Assembly: GCF_900232865.1 (NCBI RefSeq)
Contig: NZ_OCTS01000001.1
Coordinates: forward strand, 186,001-250,000
Direction of reading: 5' to 3'
Source: Corynebacterium dentalis
Lineage (GTDB): Bacteria > Actinomycetota > Actinomycetes > Mycobacteriales > Mycobacteriaceae
Length of the DNA: 64,000 nt
Each line of letters starts with the position of its first letter. Position 1 is the first letter of the stretch. Shown one piece after another: positions 7,540 to 17,391 of this stretch. The notes beneath the pieces are model-generated. The model searched no databases, was not told where the DNA came from, and was given only the letters and a program-made list of their open reading frames with translations. The position numbers and the translations under genes were made by a program.

Positions 7540-10329
7540 CTAGACGGACTTCACGCTCTCGATAGAGTGCTGGGCAGCCCCGGCGATACTATCGAAGCGA
7601 TCAACATCGCAGGTCAACACAATGATTTGATGATCTCTGCCTAGGCGTCCCAGCACCGCGTTCATGCTCTTCATACGGTGTGGATCCGAGAAGCCGAGCG
7701 CGTCGTCGATGAATATCGGCACGCTGTCTCCCCCACCAACCAGGGTCGCCACAGCGAGGCGCGCCAGCATCATCATCTGCTCTTGGGCACCGCCGGACAA
7801 CGCGTCCGCCTCGATGTCCACGCCGCCTCGCACGCGCTTCTCAATGCTCAGATCCGTGCCAAAAGTGAAGCTTGTGCCATTGCCGAACACCGCTCCAGCC
7901 AAGCTCTCGAAGGCCTGCTTGAAGGGCTTTTCGTACTGCGCGCGAAGAGCTGCCCGCGCGCCCTCGATGGTCTCGTGGAGTAACTTCGCCGCCGCAGCCT
8001 GAGCTTGAACTTTCTGCAGCGCCAGTTCCTGAGTTTTCAGTTCCCTGTCTGCTTCTTCCTTCTCCGAGGCAGCACCATAACCGCGTTCGAGTTGGCCCTC
8101 CCGCTGCGCGCGATCCAGCTTCAGCTGCTGAATCCGATTGTCGATTTGCTGCACTCGAGCTTCCGCGCCGTCAAACTTCTCCCGCACCAATTGCACAGAG
8201 TCCGCGCCACCGCTTTGTTCTGCCTGCTCAAGTGCCTGTTTGGCTTGGCCAAAAGCTTCTGCCGCGGCCTTGTGCTCCTGCTCTAGATCCTCGTCGGAAG
8301 AGTCTTCTCGTGCAATGGAGAGAGTCTCCGCCTTGGAATGGTGCGAGGCTTGAACCTGTTCCAACCCCGCTTCCAAAGAGAAGTACTTCTTTTGCACTTC
8401 GGACATTCCACCGTCACGTTCTGGAAGGCTCCGCACAAAGTCTTTGACCTGGGCGTTCCATCGCTGAACCTCCTCGCGAGCCGCGTTCACGTCAAAGCCT
8501 GACTCCTCGGACAGCTGCGTGATAGCTGCACTCCGCTCGACTGGATCAGTGTTCGTGTCCTTTACGGCGTACAGCTTCCTTGCATGCTTCAGAAGATCGT
8601 GCGGTTTCTCTACCTCCAGCTCGTCATACTCAGTGACCAACTCCTGCAGTGAATCGAGCGAACGCGCCATCGACTCCGCTGCATCCTCAGCCCTAGTTCC
8701 GACGTTCTCTTCTCCTCGGTCACCGACCTTCGAAGCCAGCTTGTTTTGCAGTTGCTGTAACTCTTCGGCTGCCTTTTCTCGGAGCGCAGCTTTGCTTTCC
8801 GCCGGTCCGAGTTCTGGAGATTCCAACCCCAATTCCGCGCACAGCTTGTCCACGTCCTTTGTTGCGCGCTGCACGTCGGTCTCGCTCTGAGACAAGTCCT
8901 GCGAAGGCGTGACGGTCACGGTGTATTCGCCCAGCGAGAGCTTTCTCCGAGAAGTGACGTGAATCTGCACTCCATCTTCCGCTAGCTCTAAGTCTTCACC
9001 TGCTTCATCGCCGATCGTCGCTCCGGACGGGCCATCAATGTGCACGCTGGTGGCCACAGAATCTCGGAAACGCTCCGCTGTACGCAGCTGAGCCACCGTT
9101 TCCCGGAAAGACGCCAGCTTCTTGGGTGTTGCAGGGTTTCCGTCTAATGCCTCCTTAACCTTCGCGCGCTGCTCCATCAGTTCGGCAATCTCCACAGATA
9201 GGCGATGCGCTGCAATCGCCTGGTGCGCGCGCTCCTGCACTTCCTCCACACCAGATACCACTGCTAGCAGGAGCTCGGACTCATCCAGCTCACGCATCTT
9301 AGCCTCGCGCCGTTGCACCTGCTCGCGAGCTGATTGTTGTTCAAAATCAAACCTTTCTCGCGAAGCGACGAGCCCAGATTCCAACTCGCTGATCTTCTCG
9401 CCGAGTGCACCCACGTCGGCAATCAATTCCCGCCGAGCTACCACCCTGGATTCTGCAACTTCCCGCTGGCTCTCCGCTGCTCGCGCAATGGCTTCCAACT
9501 TCTGTCGCTTCTGTTCCACTGCCTCGGCTTCTGCAAGTTCCAGCTTCCGCTTTTCCAGCTCCTGGTGCGCAGCCGGAATGTTAGCCTTTTGCTCTTCGAT
9601 GCTCTGGGTCAGTTGATCAATTGCTTCAATGTGACCTTGCGCCGCTGCATAGTTTTGTTGGGCTACGTCGGCTACCTCTTGGGCCTCTTCCACTGCCCGG
9701 CGCGCTGTCCGCAGCTCGCCCTTATTCGACTCTGCACCACCGTCGGTGAAATATCGTTTGTATTCCGTGTACACCCGGTTCAGCAGTTCCGAAGAAGCAT
9801 CGGCAGACTGTGGCGCGCTGTCCACGGCGTCATCGTCTTCCAAGGCCTGTGCAAGGGAGTCCACGTCCGCAGCTACAAACGTCTCCAGGCTTTCGCCCTG
9901 CCGGATCGTCAGGGCATCGCGCAGCGTCCGGTCCATCCCTTCGGACAAGATCTCCTGTAAACGTTCCTCTGCTTGGCGTCCCGTCAGGTTTTCCACCTGC
10001 GGTGCGCTGACTTGCAGAGTGGCTTGCCCCGCACGCTGCTTATACATCTTGGTTACCCGCAGCTCATAGTCGCCCACCGTCATCTCGGCGCTGATCTCCG
10101 GGGAGACATCTGCTTGCCGGGGATACATCCACTGCACGGCTTTGGCGCTACTGCCCACCTTGATGTCTCTCAGCAGGGTTTCGAAGGCCTTGAGAAGCGT
10201 GGTCTTTCCCGCCTCATTGGGACCATAGATCACTGAGACCCCGCGCTCGGCTAGCTCAATCCGGGCTGCATCCACTCCGGCCACATTCTTCAGGGTCAAA
10301 CTGTGCAAGATCAGCATGGCCTCATGCAC
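7540..10329 (-). CDS. Rad50/SbcC/YhaN-like AAA ATPase of a DNA-repair-type complex
   Basis: A 929-aa SMC-like ATPase. The N-terminal Walker A GPNEAGKTT is near residue 38. Two long Glu/Ala/Gln-rich coiled-coil regions flank a central globular part (about residues 410-480). The C-terminal half carries the signature LSGGAQEQMMMLARLA near 845 and the Walker B-like PIFIDDALGF, with Asp where Glu usually follows. No CxxC zinc hook is seen, so it resembles YhaN more than Rad50/SbcC. Its start overlaps the stop of the upstream Mre11-like nuclease gene. The alternative ATG at 10317 also fits. Expected partner: the nuclease encoded just upstream. The role in double-strand-end processing is inferred. 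Confidence 0.85.
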   Translation of the reverse strand: MHEAMLILHSLTLKNVAGVDAARIELAERGVSVIYGPNEAGKTTLLKAFETLLRDIKVGSSAKAVQWMYPRQADVSPEISAEMTVGDYELRVTKMYKQRAGQATLQVSAPQVENLTGRQAEERLQEILSEGMDRTLRDALTIRQGESLETFVAADVDSLAQALEDDDAVDSAPQSADASSELLNRVYTEYKRYFTDGGAESNKGELRTARRAVEEAQEVADVAQQNYAAAQGHIEAIDQLTQSIEEQKANIPAAHQELEKRKLELAEAEAVEQKRQKLEAIARAAESQREVAESRVVARRELIADVGALGEKISELESGLVASRERFDFEQQSAREQVQRREAKMRELDESELLLAVVSGVEEVQERAHQAIAAHRLSVEIAELMEQRAKVKEALDGNPATPKKLASFRETVAQLRTAERFRDSVATSVHIDGPSGATIGDEAGEDLELAEDGVQIHVTSRRKLSLGEYTVTVTPSQDLSQSETDVQRATKDVDKLCAELGLESPELGPAESKAALREKAAEELQQLQNKLASKVGDRGEENVGTRAEDAAESMARSLDSLQELVTEYDELEVEKPHDLLKHARKLYAVKDTNTDPVERSAAITQLSEESGFDVNAAREEVQRWNAQVKDFVRSLPERDGGMSEVQKKYFSLEAGLEQVQASHHSKAETLSIAREDSSDEDLEQEHKAAAEAFGQAKQALEQAEQSGGADSVQLVREKFDGAEARVQQIDNRIQQLKLDRAQREGQLERGYGAASEKEEADRELKTQELALQKVQAQAAAAKLLHETIEGARAALRAQYEKPFKQAFESLAGAVFGNGTSFTFGTDLSIEKRVRGGVDIEADALSGGAQEQMMMLARLAVATLVGGGDSVPIFIDDALGFSDPHRMKSMNAVLGRLGRDHQIIVLTCDVDRFDSIAGAAQHSIESVKSV

Positions 10330-11554
10330 CTTCCTTTCGCACAGATGAGCTCAGCCGGTACAGCAAGCGCAGTGCATCCGATGCCGCCTGCTCCTCATTG
10401 CGCGCGCGTTCCAGCAGTTCCCTCGCTGCCGCATCTACGAATCCTTCACCAAAATTGGCCTCGGCCAATTCATCCATCTCCGGTACCACGTGCAAGTCCA
10501 TCAGCCGTTCTCGCGCGTAAAGCCGCGCAAATCCGAGTGAAATATCTGCTAATTGCTCGTCCATCCACGCGGCAGTGTCCAAGTCCACCGTCCCCCGCAG
10601 CGCGTACTTCGCCACTGTGGTGCGCTTGTGCGGCAGATCGTTCAATTTCTCGACGAAAGCCTCCGCATCTTCCCGCGAATTGATCTCCGCCTCCAGTGCG
10701 ATAAACGCCCACTGGCCCACATGCACTTCTTCTACCTGTACTTCGGCTGCGTCGGAGCCATCACCGGCGGTGATATCCACCACCAGTGCCTTTCCGGAAT
10801 TGTTCTCGCCTCCCCCGTGTGGCTCCAGAAACGCCGTGACTTCGGGCGCTCCCGAGTACCACACGGTCCCTTCGGTGCCCAGCTTCATCGCCGAGTGTGT
10901 ATCCCCGAGGGCCACGTAATCAATGACTCCGTCTGCACATGCGCGCTCCGCGGCGGCCACGTCAATCTGGCTCAGGTCAAGTACGTCGCCGAAGGAACTC
11001 ACATTTCCGTGTCCCACCAGTACGCGGATGTCAGCTTCATCATCCCGTTGTGCACACTCGGCAATAGCCTTCGCCACCAAATCCTCGTTGGGCTTCTTCG
11101 TCAACAACGGAGCCCCCACAATCTCTACGCGACCCTGCTCACTGTCTCGAACTACGCGCGGAGCGCTGTCATCCAGCACCACCACGGCAGCACCGTTGCC
11201 GCTGCCTTCTGCGAGCTCTGCAAACTCGGGCTTGCGATAGATGCTGGCGGCGTCGAATGGATCATGATTGCCCGGCAACAAGAACACAGGAACCGGACTG
11301 CGGCGCAGCACGTCCATGGCGCGGCGGTACACCTCGGGGCGCAGGAGGTTGTCATCAAAGACATCCCCTGCCACCACAATCGCCTCACACTCACGCTCAA
11401 CTGCTAGCGCGAACAGCTTTTCCACCGCAGCGAGGCGCGCCTCGGCGAAACGAGCGCGGGCTTCATGATCTAGGTATTTCGTGGGCATACCCAGCTGCCA
11501 GTCGGAGGTGTGGAGGAAGCGGAACGTGGCGGTAGCGCCTTGGTTCTCAGTCAT
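10322..11554 (-). CDS. Mre11/SbcD/YhaO-like metallophosphoesterase (DNA exonuclease)
   Basis: A 410-aa calcineurin-like phosphoesterase of the DNA repair exonuclease type. Metal-binding motifs in order are HTSDWQLG (the usual DxH has Gln in place of His), GDVFDD, LLPGNHDP, VLVGHGN and LGDTHS (GDTH where GHxH is usual). A C-terminal helical, ATPase-binding region follows. The ATG at 11554 overlaps the SWIM gene by 8 nt. Longer starts at 11572 are possible but lie deeper inside that gene. Its stop overlaps the start of the YhaN-like ATPase gene. It presumably forms a two-subunit nuclease-ATPase. Activity with the altered motifs needs testing. Confidence 0.85.
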   Translation of the reverse strand: MTENQGATATFRFLHTSDWQLGMPTKYLDHEARARFAEARLAAVEKLFALAVERECEAIVVAGDVFDDNLLRPEVYRRAMDVLRRSPVPVFLLPGNHDPFDAASIYRKPEFAELAEGSGNGAAVVVLDDSAPRVVRDSEQGRVEIVGAPLLTKKPNEDLVAKAIAECAQRDDEADIRVLVGHGNVSSFGDVLDLSQIDVAAAERACADGVIDYVALGDTHSAMKLGTEGTVWYSGAPEVTAFLEPHGGGENNSGKALVVDITAGDGSDAAEVQVEEVHVGQWAFIALEAEINSREDAEAFVEKLNDLPHKRTTVAKYALRGTVDLDTAAWMDEQLADISLGFARLYARERLMDLHVVPEMDELAEANFGEGFVDAAARELLERARNEEQAASDALRLLYRLSSSVRKEGA

Positions 11555-12524
11555 GCTGACCATTTCTAGCATCCAGCCCAGACAGCGGATCCTCGCTCCA
11601 CGGGGGATTATCGAACACCAGCTGTGAATCAGTCAGCGTCTCATAGCATCGCTCCAGCTCATGGCGGATATACAGCTGATCCACGCCAGTGAAGGACACA
11701 GTCCGCAGTGCACCCATTAACGCCTGCTCGTCGCCCTTTTCCATCCCCCACTCCTCTGCGAACGGCTCCCAGGTCACATCGTCAGCACCCTCGCCCCAAA
11801 ACGCCTTCGTGTCCACGATCTCCGGGGTTTCATCCGCAGCATCTGTCTTCAGTGAATATTGCTGCTTCTCCGTCTCCGCACCGCGTGCCAGCGGCACCAC
11901 TCCCGCCGCATGATCTGCCTGCCCCAGTTGCTGCAGCAACGGCGCCGGGTCAATCCCCCGCAGACGCAGAATGTGCAACGGGTAGCGAGTCAACCGCGCA
12001 GACACCGCGTACATCACACAGACCACGTGCTTACACACCGCAGATTTGTCCGGACAGGTACAGGAAAGCTGCCCAATGTGATCCCGGCGCAACAGGATGG
12101 ACGCCACGTCATCGCCCGGCGCGCTACCTCGGGCCAAGCTGCGCATGTGCGAGGCATCCATCAGCAGTTCTTGCTTCACAAACTCCCGTTGCCTATCTCC
12201 CAACGGCCGCAGACGCACAGTGACATCGAAAGGCTCTAATTGCGTGCCCGCCACCAGCCCGCTAATCATGTTGGCCAGTAGCTCGACACCCAGCACTTTG
12301 TCCGCGCGGTAGTACTCGCGCCCACGCGCCAGCCTTCCCGAGTCCGCGTTCTCCGCCACTGCTTCCATGAGCAGGTTCGCCGCCCAACTTTCCGTGTCCC
12401 GATGGGGAAACTTTGGTTCGGCTTTTCCTGCGGCCATTTCGCGCCTGCGTCGGGCACCAAAATCTGCGAGGACAACGTTGTCACCCCAGGTGGCGTACTT
12501 ACGTCCCTTTTTCTTCTCACTCAT
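11547..12524 (-). CDS. SWIM zinc-finger protein
   Basis: A 325-aa protein with a SWIM motif (CxCxnCxH) seen as CTCPDKSAVCKH at about residues 155-166. SWIM domains bind zinc and DNA or proteins and are often encoded beside SNF2 helicases in bacteria, as from memory for the mycobacterial helZ neighbourhood. The basic N-terminus (MSEKKKGRK) is followed by an alpha-helical region. The start ATG at 12524 forms an ATGA overlap with the stop of the upstream SNF2 gene, which is why I prefer it over the ATG at 12569. The function is unknown. It is likely an accessory or DNA-targeting subunit of the helicase. Confidence 0.85.
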   Translation of the reverse strand: MSEKKKGRKYATWGDNVVLADFGARRRREMAAGKAEPKFPHRDTESWAANLLMEAVAENADSGRLARGREYYRADKVLGVELLANMISGLVAGTQLEPFDVTVRLRPLGDRQREFVKQELLMDASHMRSLARGSAPGDDVASILLRRDHIGQLSCTCPDKSAVCKHVVCVMYAVSARLTRYPLHILRLRGIDPAPLLQQLGQADHAAGVVPLARGAETEKQQYSLKTDAADETPEIVDTKAFWGEGADDVTWEPFAEEWGMEKGDEQALMGALRTVSFTGVDQLYIRHELERCYETLTDSQLVFDNPPWSEDPLSGLDARNGQHD

Positions 12525-15500
12525 GGTTGCCCCTCGCTCGCCTCTTCGGATGCGGACTTCAATCTCCACAATTCACGCAGATCGGCATCGTCCAGGTTGG
12601 CGATCCAGCCCTCACCCGCCCCAATCACGGCGCCGGCGAGCTCTCGTTTACCCACGATGATGTCATGAATGCGCTCATCCAATGTGCCCTTGGACACCAA
12701 CTTATAAACGGTGACGTCCTTATCCTGCCCGATGCGATACGCCCGGTCCGTAGCCTGGTCTTCCACCGCCGGATTCCACCAGCGGTCGATGTGGATGACC
12801 ACCGAGGCCTCCGTCAGCGTGATGCCGGTACCACCCGCACGGACAGACAGCACCATGATCGGCGGCCCTTCCGGAGATTGGAAATCCTCCACCATCTTCA
12901 CGCGCGCAGTACGTGTCAGCCCGCCGTGCAGCATGGGCACGTCCACCTCGTAACGCTGGTTCATTTCCGGAATCAGCATCCGCCCAAAGGACGGGAACTG
13001 CGTAAATACCAGCACCTTGCGCCCGGAGGCTCGCGCCTCGTCGATGATTTCAAACATCCGCTTGACCTTGTTCGAGCGATGCCTGCCCAACCGCAACAGC
13101 GCGGAACCATCCCCGGCGAAGTGCGCGGGGTGGTTGCAAATCTGCTTGATTTTGACCAAAGCCCCAAGGATTAGCCCGCGTCGAGATTCCTCCCGGTCCC
13201 GCAGTTTCTGTTCCATGTTGTCCGTGTACGCCTTGTACAGCGCGGCCTGCTCGTTGGTCAGTGGGATCAATTCCACGTGGTCGCGCTTGGTGGGCAGGTT
13301 GAGGCCCACTCCCTCGTCGGTTTTTAGTCGACGCAATACAAACGGCTGCACCACGCGCTGTAAACGATCCCGCGCGGCCTCGTCTTGGTAGCGCTCCACG
13401 GGGATAGCCAACCGGTTTTGGAATGCCGCGGGGCTGCCCAGAATGCCCGGGTTGGCGAAGTCCATGATCGCGTACAAGTCCGAGAGCCGGTTTTCTACAG
13501 GCGTTCCTGTCAGCGCGATCCGATTTCGAGCGTGCAAACTCCGCACTGCCCTGGACTGCTTGGTTCCCGGATTCTTAATGTTCTGTGCCTCATCGGCAAC
13601 CACCCGGTGCCATTCCAGCTGTTGGTAGCGCTCCGGATTCCGCGAGACCGTTCCATACGAGGTCACCACCACATCGTGGCTCCGCGCATTCTCTTCGAAT
13701 TCCGCATCGGCGACCTTAACGGAACCGTGGTCCACCAGCACGGTCAGTGACGGCGTATGCCGTTGCACTTCCCTGCGCCAGGATTCCAAGACGCTAGTCG
13801 GTGCGATCACCAACATGGGGTCGACGGCTTTTCCCGCGGCCTTTTCGCATGCCAGCAGTGTCAAGATCTGCAGCGTTTTACCCAGACCCATGTCGTCGGC
13901 CAGAATCGCGCCGAGCTGGTGCTGGCTCATCCACGCCAGCCAATTCACGCCGCGCTGCTGATGATCGCGCAACGTCGTGACCACTGTGTCCGGCACCGTC
14001 ACCGACTGCGGTGGCTCTACGGGTTGGTCGGACATCAGCCGTTGCATCCATCCGCCAGCCTCCACTCGGAAGTGGTGGTCGCCGTTTTTTTCTTGGAAGT
14101 CCGACGCCAAGGCGTCCGCCTCCATCACGTCCCGCAGTGTCACCTGGGATTCGCCGTCGGTGGACTCCTCCGAGTCCTTATCCCCTTCCTGCTTTTTCCG
14201 CACTGCTTCGATCCACCCGCGAGCACGAGTCAGAGAGCTGGTGTCTAGAAATACGAATTGCCCGTTAACCGCCACGATATTGCTTGCGGAATTCAATAGC
14301 CCTTGTCGTTCTTCTTCACTCAGGCTGGCGCCCTCTACGGACACGTCCCATTCGAAGTCCACCAGCTGGTCCATCCCCAGCTTGCCCGAGCCCGGTCCGG
14401 TTCCCACGGGATTGACCGCTACGTTCACCCGGGGCACCGCCCTGGTCCAACCACGGGGGACCATCACTTGTACTCCTGCTCCGCGCAGGGTCCGCACGCC
14501 CTCGGCTAGAAGCTGCTCCACCTGGCGAATCGTCAGCGCCAGGGATATCGTTCGGGTGGCATAGAGCTGCGGCTGCCACACGCCGGTGGCAAACCACTGC
14601 TCCACCGGCGCAATCATCTCCGCCAGCGGCGTCCACGAGGCACGCATGTGGCTCAGCGCGCGGTAGAGGCGCGTGGACTGTGCTTCTGTCACTTCCGCGG
14701 GGACTAGTACTTCGACTGGCCCGTCATTCATGCTCAGGCCAATGTCCAAGCGCCAACGCACGTCGTCTAGGTCCACCTCGTCAGCATCCAACTGGGCGAG
14801 GGTCTCGGAGTGGCCGGAGGAGGCGAGTGTGGCGTCGGAAGGAGAAGAAAGAATAAGGACCACGTTGCTGGCGGCGTCGGCGGCGGAGACTCGCCACCGA
14901 TTCAGCATGGACACCGTGTCTGCTGTCACCCGGCGCGCGGGCTTTCCCGCAAGGATTGCACGCATGAACGGAGTATCGATCTCGTCGCTGGCCCCCAAGT
15001 GGTCACGGAGGATGCGCACGGTCATCCAATGCACCAGCTCATCAACGGCATCCCCCACCACATCGCTACTGCCGTTGAGCTCCAGCACCTGCGGCACACG
15101 TTCCCGGAGCTGCTGGATCACTCCGTGGTGGGAGCCTGCGGTGGACGGCATCCATCGCGGCATCCATTCCTGATCCACCCGATCCATCCGCAGCATCACA
15201 CGGCCGGCGCGGACAATATCGAACGCCAAACGATACAAAGTAAGAAGAAATTGAACGTCTGCGCCCCACACCACGCCCGCATCGGAGAAATTCTCAGAAT
15301 TATTTTCCACCGATTCTACGGCCCACTCATTTAACTGATGCAAAACCGCCAAAGATTGCTCTGGCGTATACGCAACGGTGGGCACAGAAATCTTCTTCAG
15401 CTTGCCCTTCGGCGTGGCCAGACTCACCGATCCCCGATGACGAAAAGGCCTGACCTGCACCAATCGAAGCACCTCGCGAGGCAAGTCGGTTTCAGTGAGA

Positions 15501-15604
15501 TCTCCCGCATCAGCGATGACCACGTGTCCGGCCACTCGTTCGACCCATAAGTGCACGCCGCCTTGAGGCGGCAACAAGATGTGCAGCCGACAGTCGAATT
15601 CCAT
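12521..15604 (-). CDS. SNF2-family DNA helicase/translocase (HepA/HelZ type)
   Basis: A 1027-aa SF2 ATPase. The N-terminal half (about 1-530) is the bacterial SNF2-associated region. The ATPase core has Walker A DMGLGKT near 568, DEAQ (VADEAQNIKN) near 671, motif III LTGTPVENRL, and motifs V/VI GGTGITLTEA and QATDRAYRIGQ near 953. SNF2 enzymes move along double-stranded DNA and remodel bound proteins rather than unwind it. It is the first gene of a four-gene operon. The minus-strand sequence TAAAAC 6 nt before the ATG could be a leaderless promoter, but this is weak. No SOS box is seen in the 141 bp upstream. Confidence 0.93.
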   Translation of the reverse strand: MEFDCRLHILLPPQGGVHLWVERVAGHVVIADAGDLTETDLPREVLRLVQVRPFRHRGSVSLATPKGKLKKISVPTVAYTPEQSLAVLHQLNEWAVESVENNSENFSDAGVVWGADVQFLLTLYRLAFDIVRAGRVMLRMDRVDQEWMPRWMPSTAGSHHGVIQQLRERVPQVLELNGSSDVVGDAVDELVHWMTVRILRDHLGASDEIDTPFMRAILAGKPARRVTADTVSMLNRWRVSAADAASNVVLILSSPSDATLASSGHSETLAQLDADEVDLDDVRWRLDIGLSMNDGPVEVLVPAEVTEAQSTRLYRALSHMRASWTPLAEMIAPVEQWFATGVWQPQLYATRTISLALTIRQVEQLLAEGVRTLRGAGVQVMVPRGWTRAVPRVNVAVNPVGTGPGSGKLGMDQLVDFEWDVSVEGASLSEEERQGLLNSASNIVAVNGQFVFLDTSSLTRARGWIEAVRKKQEGDKDSEESTDGESQVTLRDVMEADALASDFQEKNGDHHFRVEAGGWMQRLMSDQPVEPPQSVTVPDTVVTTLRDHQQRGVNWLAWMSQHQLGAILADDMGLGKTLQILTLLACEKAAGKAVDPMLVIAPTSVLESWRREVQRHTPSLTVLVDHGSVKVADAEFEENARSHDVVVTSYGTVSRNPERYQQLEWHRVVADEAQNIKNPGTKQSRAVRSLHARNRIALTGTPVENRLSDLYAIMDFANPGILGSPAAFQNRLAIPVERYQDEAARDRLQRVVQPFVLRRLKTDEGVGLNLPTKRDHVELIPLTNEQAALYKAYTDNMEQKLRDREESRRGLILGALVKIKQICNHPAHFAGDGSALLRLGRHRSNKVKRMFEIIDEARASGRKVLVFTQFPSFGRMLIPEMNQRYEVDVPMLHGGLTRTARVKMVEDFQSPEGPPIMVLSVRAGGTGITLTEASVVIHIDRWWNPAVEDQATDRAYRIGQDKDVTVYKLVSKGTLDERIHDIIVGKRELAGAVIGAGEGWIANLDDADLRELWRLKSASEEASEGQP

Positions 15605-15745
15605 GTGTCGGTTTTACCATGTGGCTGTGACGGCAGTCTCTTTTAGCTACGGTGGGATGGCACACATATTCATTGGAGTTAGCTGAACCCCACACAGGGA
15701 ATTTTCAGCTGCTGCGCAATTGACGATTCAAGGAGTGTCAAGAAC
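15605..15745. other. Divergent intergenic region between the SNF2 operon and putP
   Basis: A 141-bp spacer that must hold the promoters of both the 8-kb SNF2 operon (leftward) and putP (rightward). I see no convincing operator, SOS box or long palindrome. AAGGAG at about 15730 serves putP as ribosome-binding site. Confidence 0.5.
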
Positions 15746-17347
15746 GTGTCAGACTTAACATGGTTTGTCATAGCCATGGTGATCTATCTGATCGCTATGC
15801 TCCTCATCGGTTTGTATTCCTTTAAGCAAACTGACGAGTACGAAGATTTCATGCTCGCCGGACGCAATCTTCACCCTTTCCCCGCCGCACTGTCGGCCGG
15901 AGCCTCGGATATGTCCGGCTGGCTCCTCATGGGTCTCCCCGGTGCCCTGTATGTCTCCGGCTTCTCTGAGATTTGGATGGCTTTGGGCTTGCTGGTGGGT
16001 GCAACGCTGAACTGGTGGCTGACCGCCCCACGTCTGCGCGCCTACACCGAGGTCGCGAACAACTCGATCACCCTGCCCTCGTTCTTCGAGAACCGCTTTA
16101 ACGATCGCACCCATACGCTGCGCATCATCGCCGGCATCGTGATTCTGGTGTTCTTCACCTTCTACGTCTCCTCCGGCATGGTAGCTGGCGGTCGTTACTT
16201 CCAGTCCACGTTCGAGGGCGATTACATCACCGGCCTGATCGTGGTGGCTGCGGTCACCGTGGCCTACACCTTCGTGGGCGGCTTCTTGGCTGTGTCCTAC
16301 ACGGATACCGTCCAGGGCATCATCATGTTCATCTCGCTGATCTTGGTGCCAATCATGGCCCTGCTGCACATGAGCGATCCCGGTGCCATCTGGACCTACC
16401 AGACCGAGAATGCCTACGGCGTGGGCACCATCGAGCCAAACCCACACTGGTTCTCCTTGTTCACCGGTGTGAGCTTCGTGGCCATCGTTTCCAACCTCGC
16501 ATGGGGCTTGGGCTACTTCGGCCAGCCACACATTATCGTGCGCTTCATGGCACTGCGTACCCCATCGGATGCCAAGGCCGGCATGCGCTACGGCGTGACC
16601 TGGATGTTCTTGTGCCTGATCGGCGCCATCGCCGTGGCGATCATCGGACCTGCATTCTTCGGAATGGATCCAAGCATCGCGATCACTGACCAAGAGAATT
16701 TCGAGACAATCTTCCTAGATATGGGACGCATCCTGTTCCACCCACTGATTGCTGGTCTGGTTCTGACCGCTGTGCTGGCTGCGATCATGTCCACCGTTTC
16801 CTCCCAGCTGCTGGTGGTTTCCTCCGCGCTGATCGAAGACATCTACAAGGGCCTGATCAACAAGAATGCCGACGACTCTTCCCTGAAGAACCTGTCCCGC
16901 GTCTCCGTGATCGTCGTGGCTCTGCTGGCCGGTGTGATCGCGTGGAACCCAGATTCCGGCATCCTCAAGCTGGTGGAGTTCGCATGGGCTGGCTTCGGTT
17001 CGGCCTTCGGTCCTATCGTGGTCGGAGCGCTGTACTGGCGCCGTCTCAACGCTGCAGGCGCTGCAGCCGGCATGTTCGCTGGTGCGGTCGTGGCGTTCAT
17101 CTGGGGCGGTCTTCCAACCTTCGGCATCATTGACAAGCCATTTGGTTTGTACGAGATGATCCCTGGCGTGGCAGCAAACATCATCGCCATGGTGATTGTC
17201 ACCTACGCCACCAAGGAGCCTTCTGAGGCAGTGACCTCCACCTTCGACAAGGCCGTGGCTCTGTCCCACGCTGCGAAGAAGGATCCAGAAACGGACTTCG
17301 AGGAAGCTGCGAAGTCCGACGAGGTTCGCCAGGCTGGCACCGTCTAG
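15746..17347 (+). CDS. putP: Sodium/proline symporter
   Basis: A 533-aa member of the SSS (solute:sodium symporter) family with about 13 predicted membrane helices, taking up L-proline with Na+. Typical PutP features near the N-terminus are TDEYEDFMLAGRNL and SAGASDMSGWLLMGLPGA, the latter being the TM2 sodium/proline-binding segment with conserved D and S. The hydrophilic C-terminus is charged. The start is GTG, 10 nt after an AGGAG. It lies alone between the divergent SNF2 operon and an HNH-type gene. Pantothenate or other SSS substrates are less likely, given the close match to PutP. Confidence 0.92.
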   Translation: MSDLTWFVIAMVIYLIAMLLIGLYSFKQTDEYEDFMLAGRNLHPFPAALSAGASDMSGWLLMGLPGALYVSGFSEIWMALGLLVGATLNWWLTAPRLRAYTEVANNSITLPSFFENRFNDRTHTLRIIAGIVILVFFTFYVSSGMVAGGRYFQSTFEGDYITGLIVVAAVTVAYTFVGGFLAVSYTDTVQGIIMFISLILVPIMALLHMSDPGAIWTYQTENAYGVGTIEPNPHWFSLFTGVSFVAIVSNLAWGLGYFGQPHIIVRFMALRTPSDAKAGMRYGVTWMFLCLIGAIAVAIIGPAFFGMDPSIAITDQENFETIFLDMGRILFHPLIAGLVLTAVLAAIMSTVSSQLLVVSSALIEDIYKGLINKNADDSSLKNLSRVSVIVVALLAGVIAWNPDSGILKLVEFAWAGFGSAFGPIVVGALYWRRLNAAGAAAGMFAGAVVAFIWGGLPTFGIIDKPFGLYEMIPGVAANIIAMVIVTYATKEPSEAVTSTFDKAVALSHAAKKDPETDFEEAAKSDEVRQAGTV

Positions 17348-17391
17348 TCTCCCCAAGAACCTTCGGCCCCTCGGCGGAGTCTGATGCTCAT

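Noticed and set aside
17348..17391. Terminator after putP
   Set aside because: Only short imperfect GC complements (CGGCCCCTCGGCGG); no stable stem with T-run.
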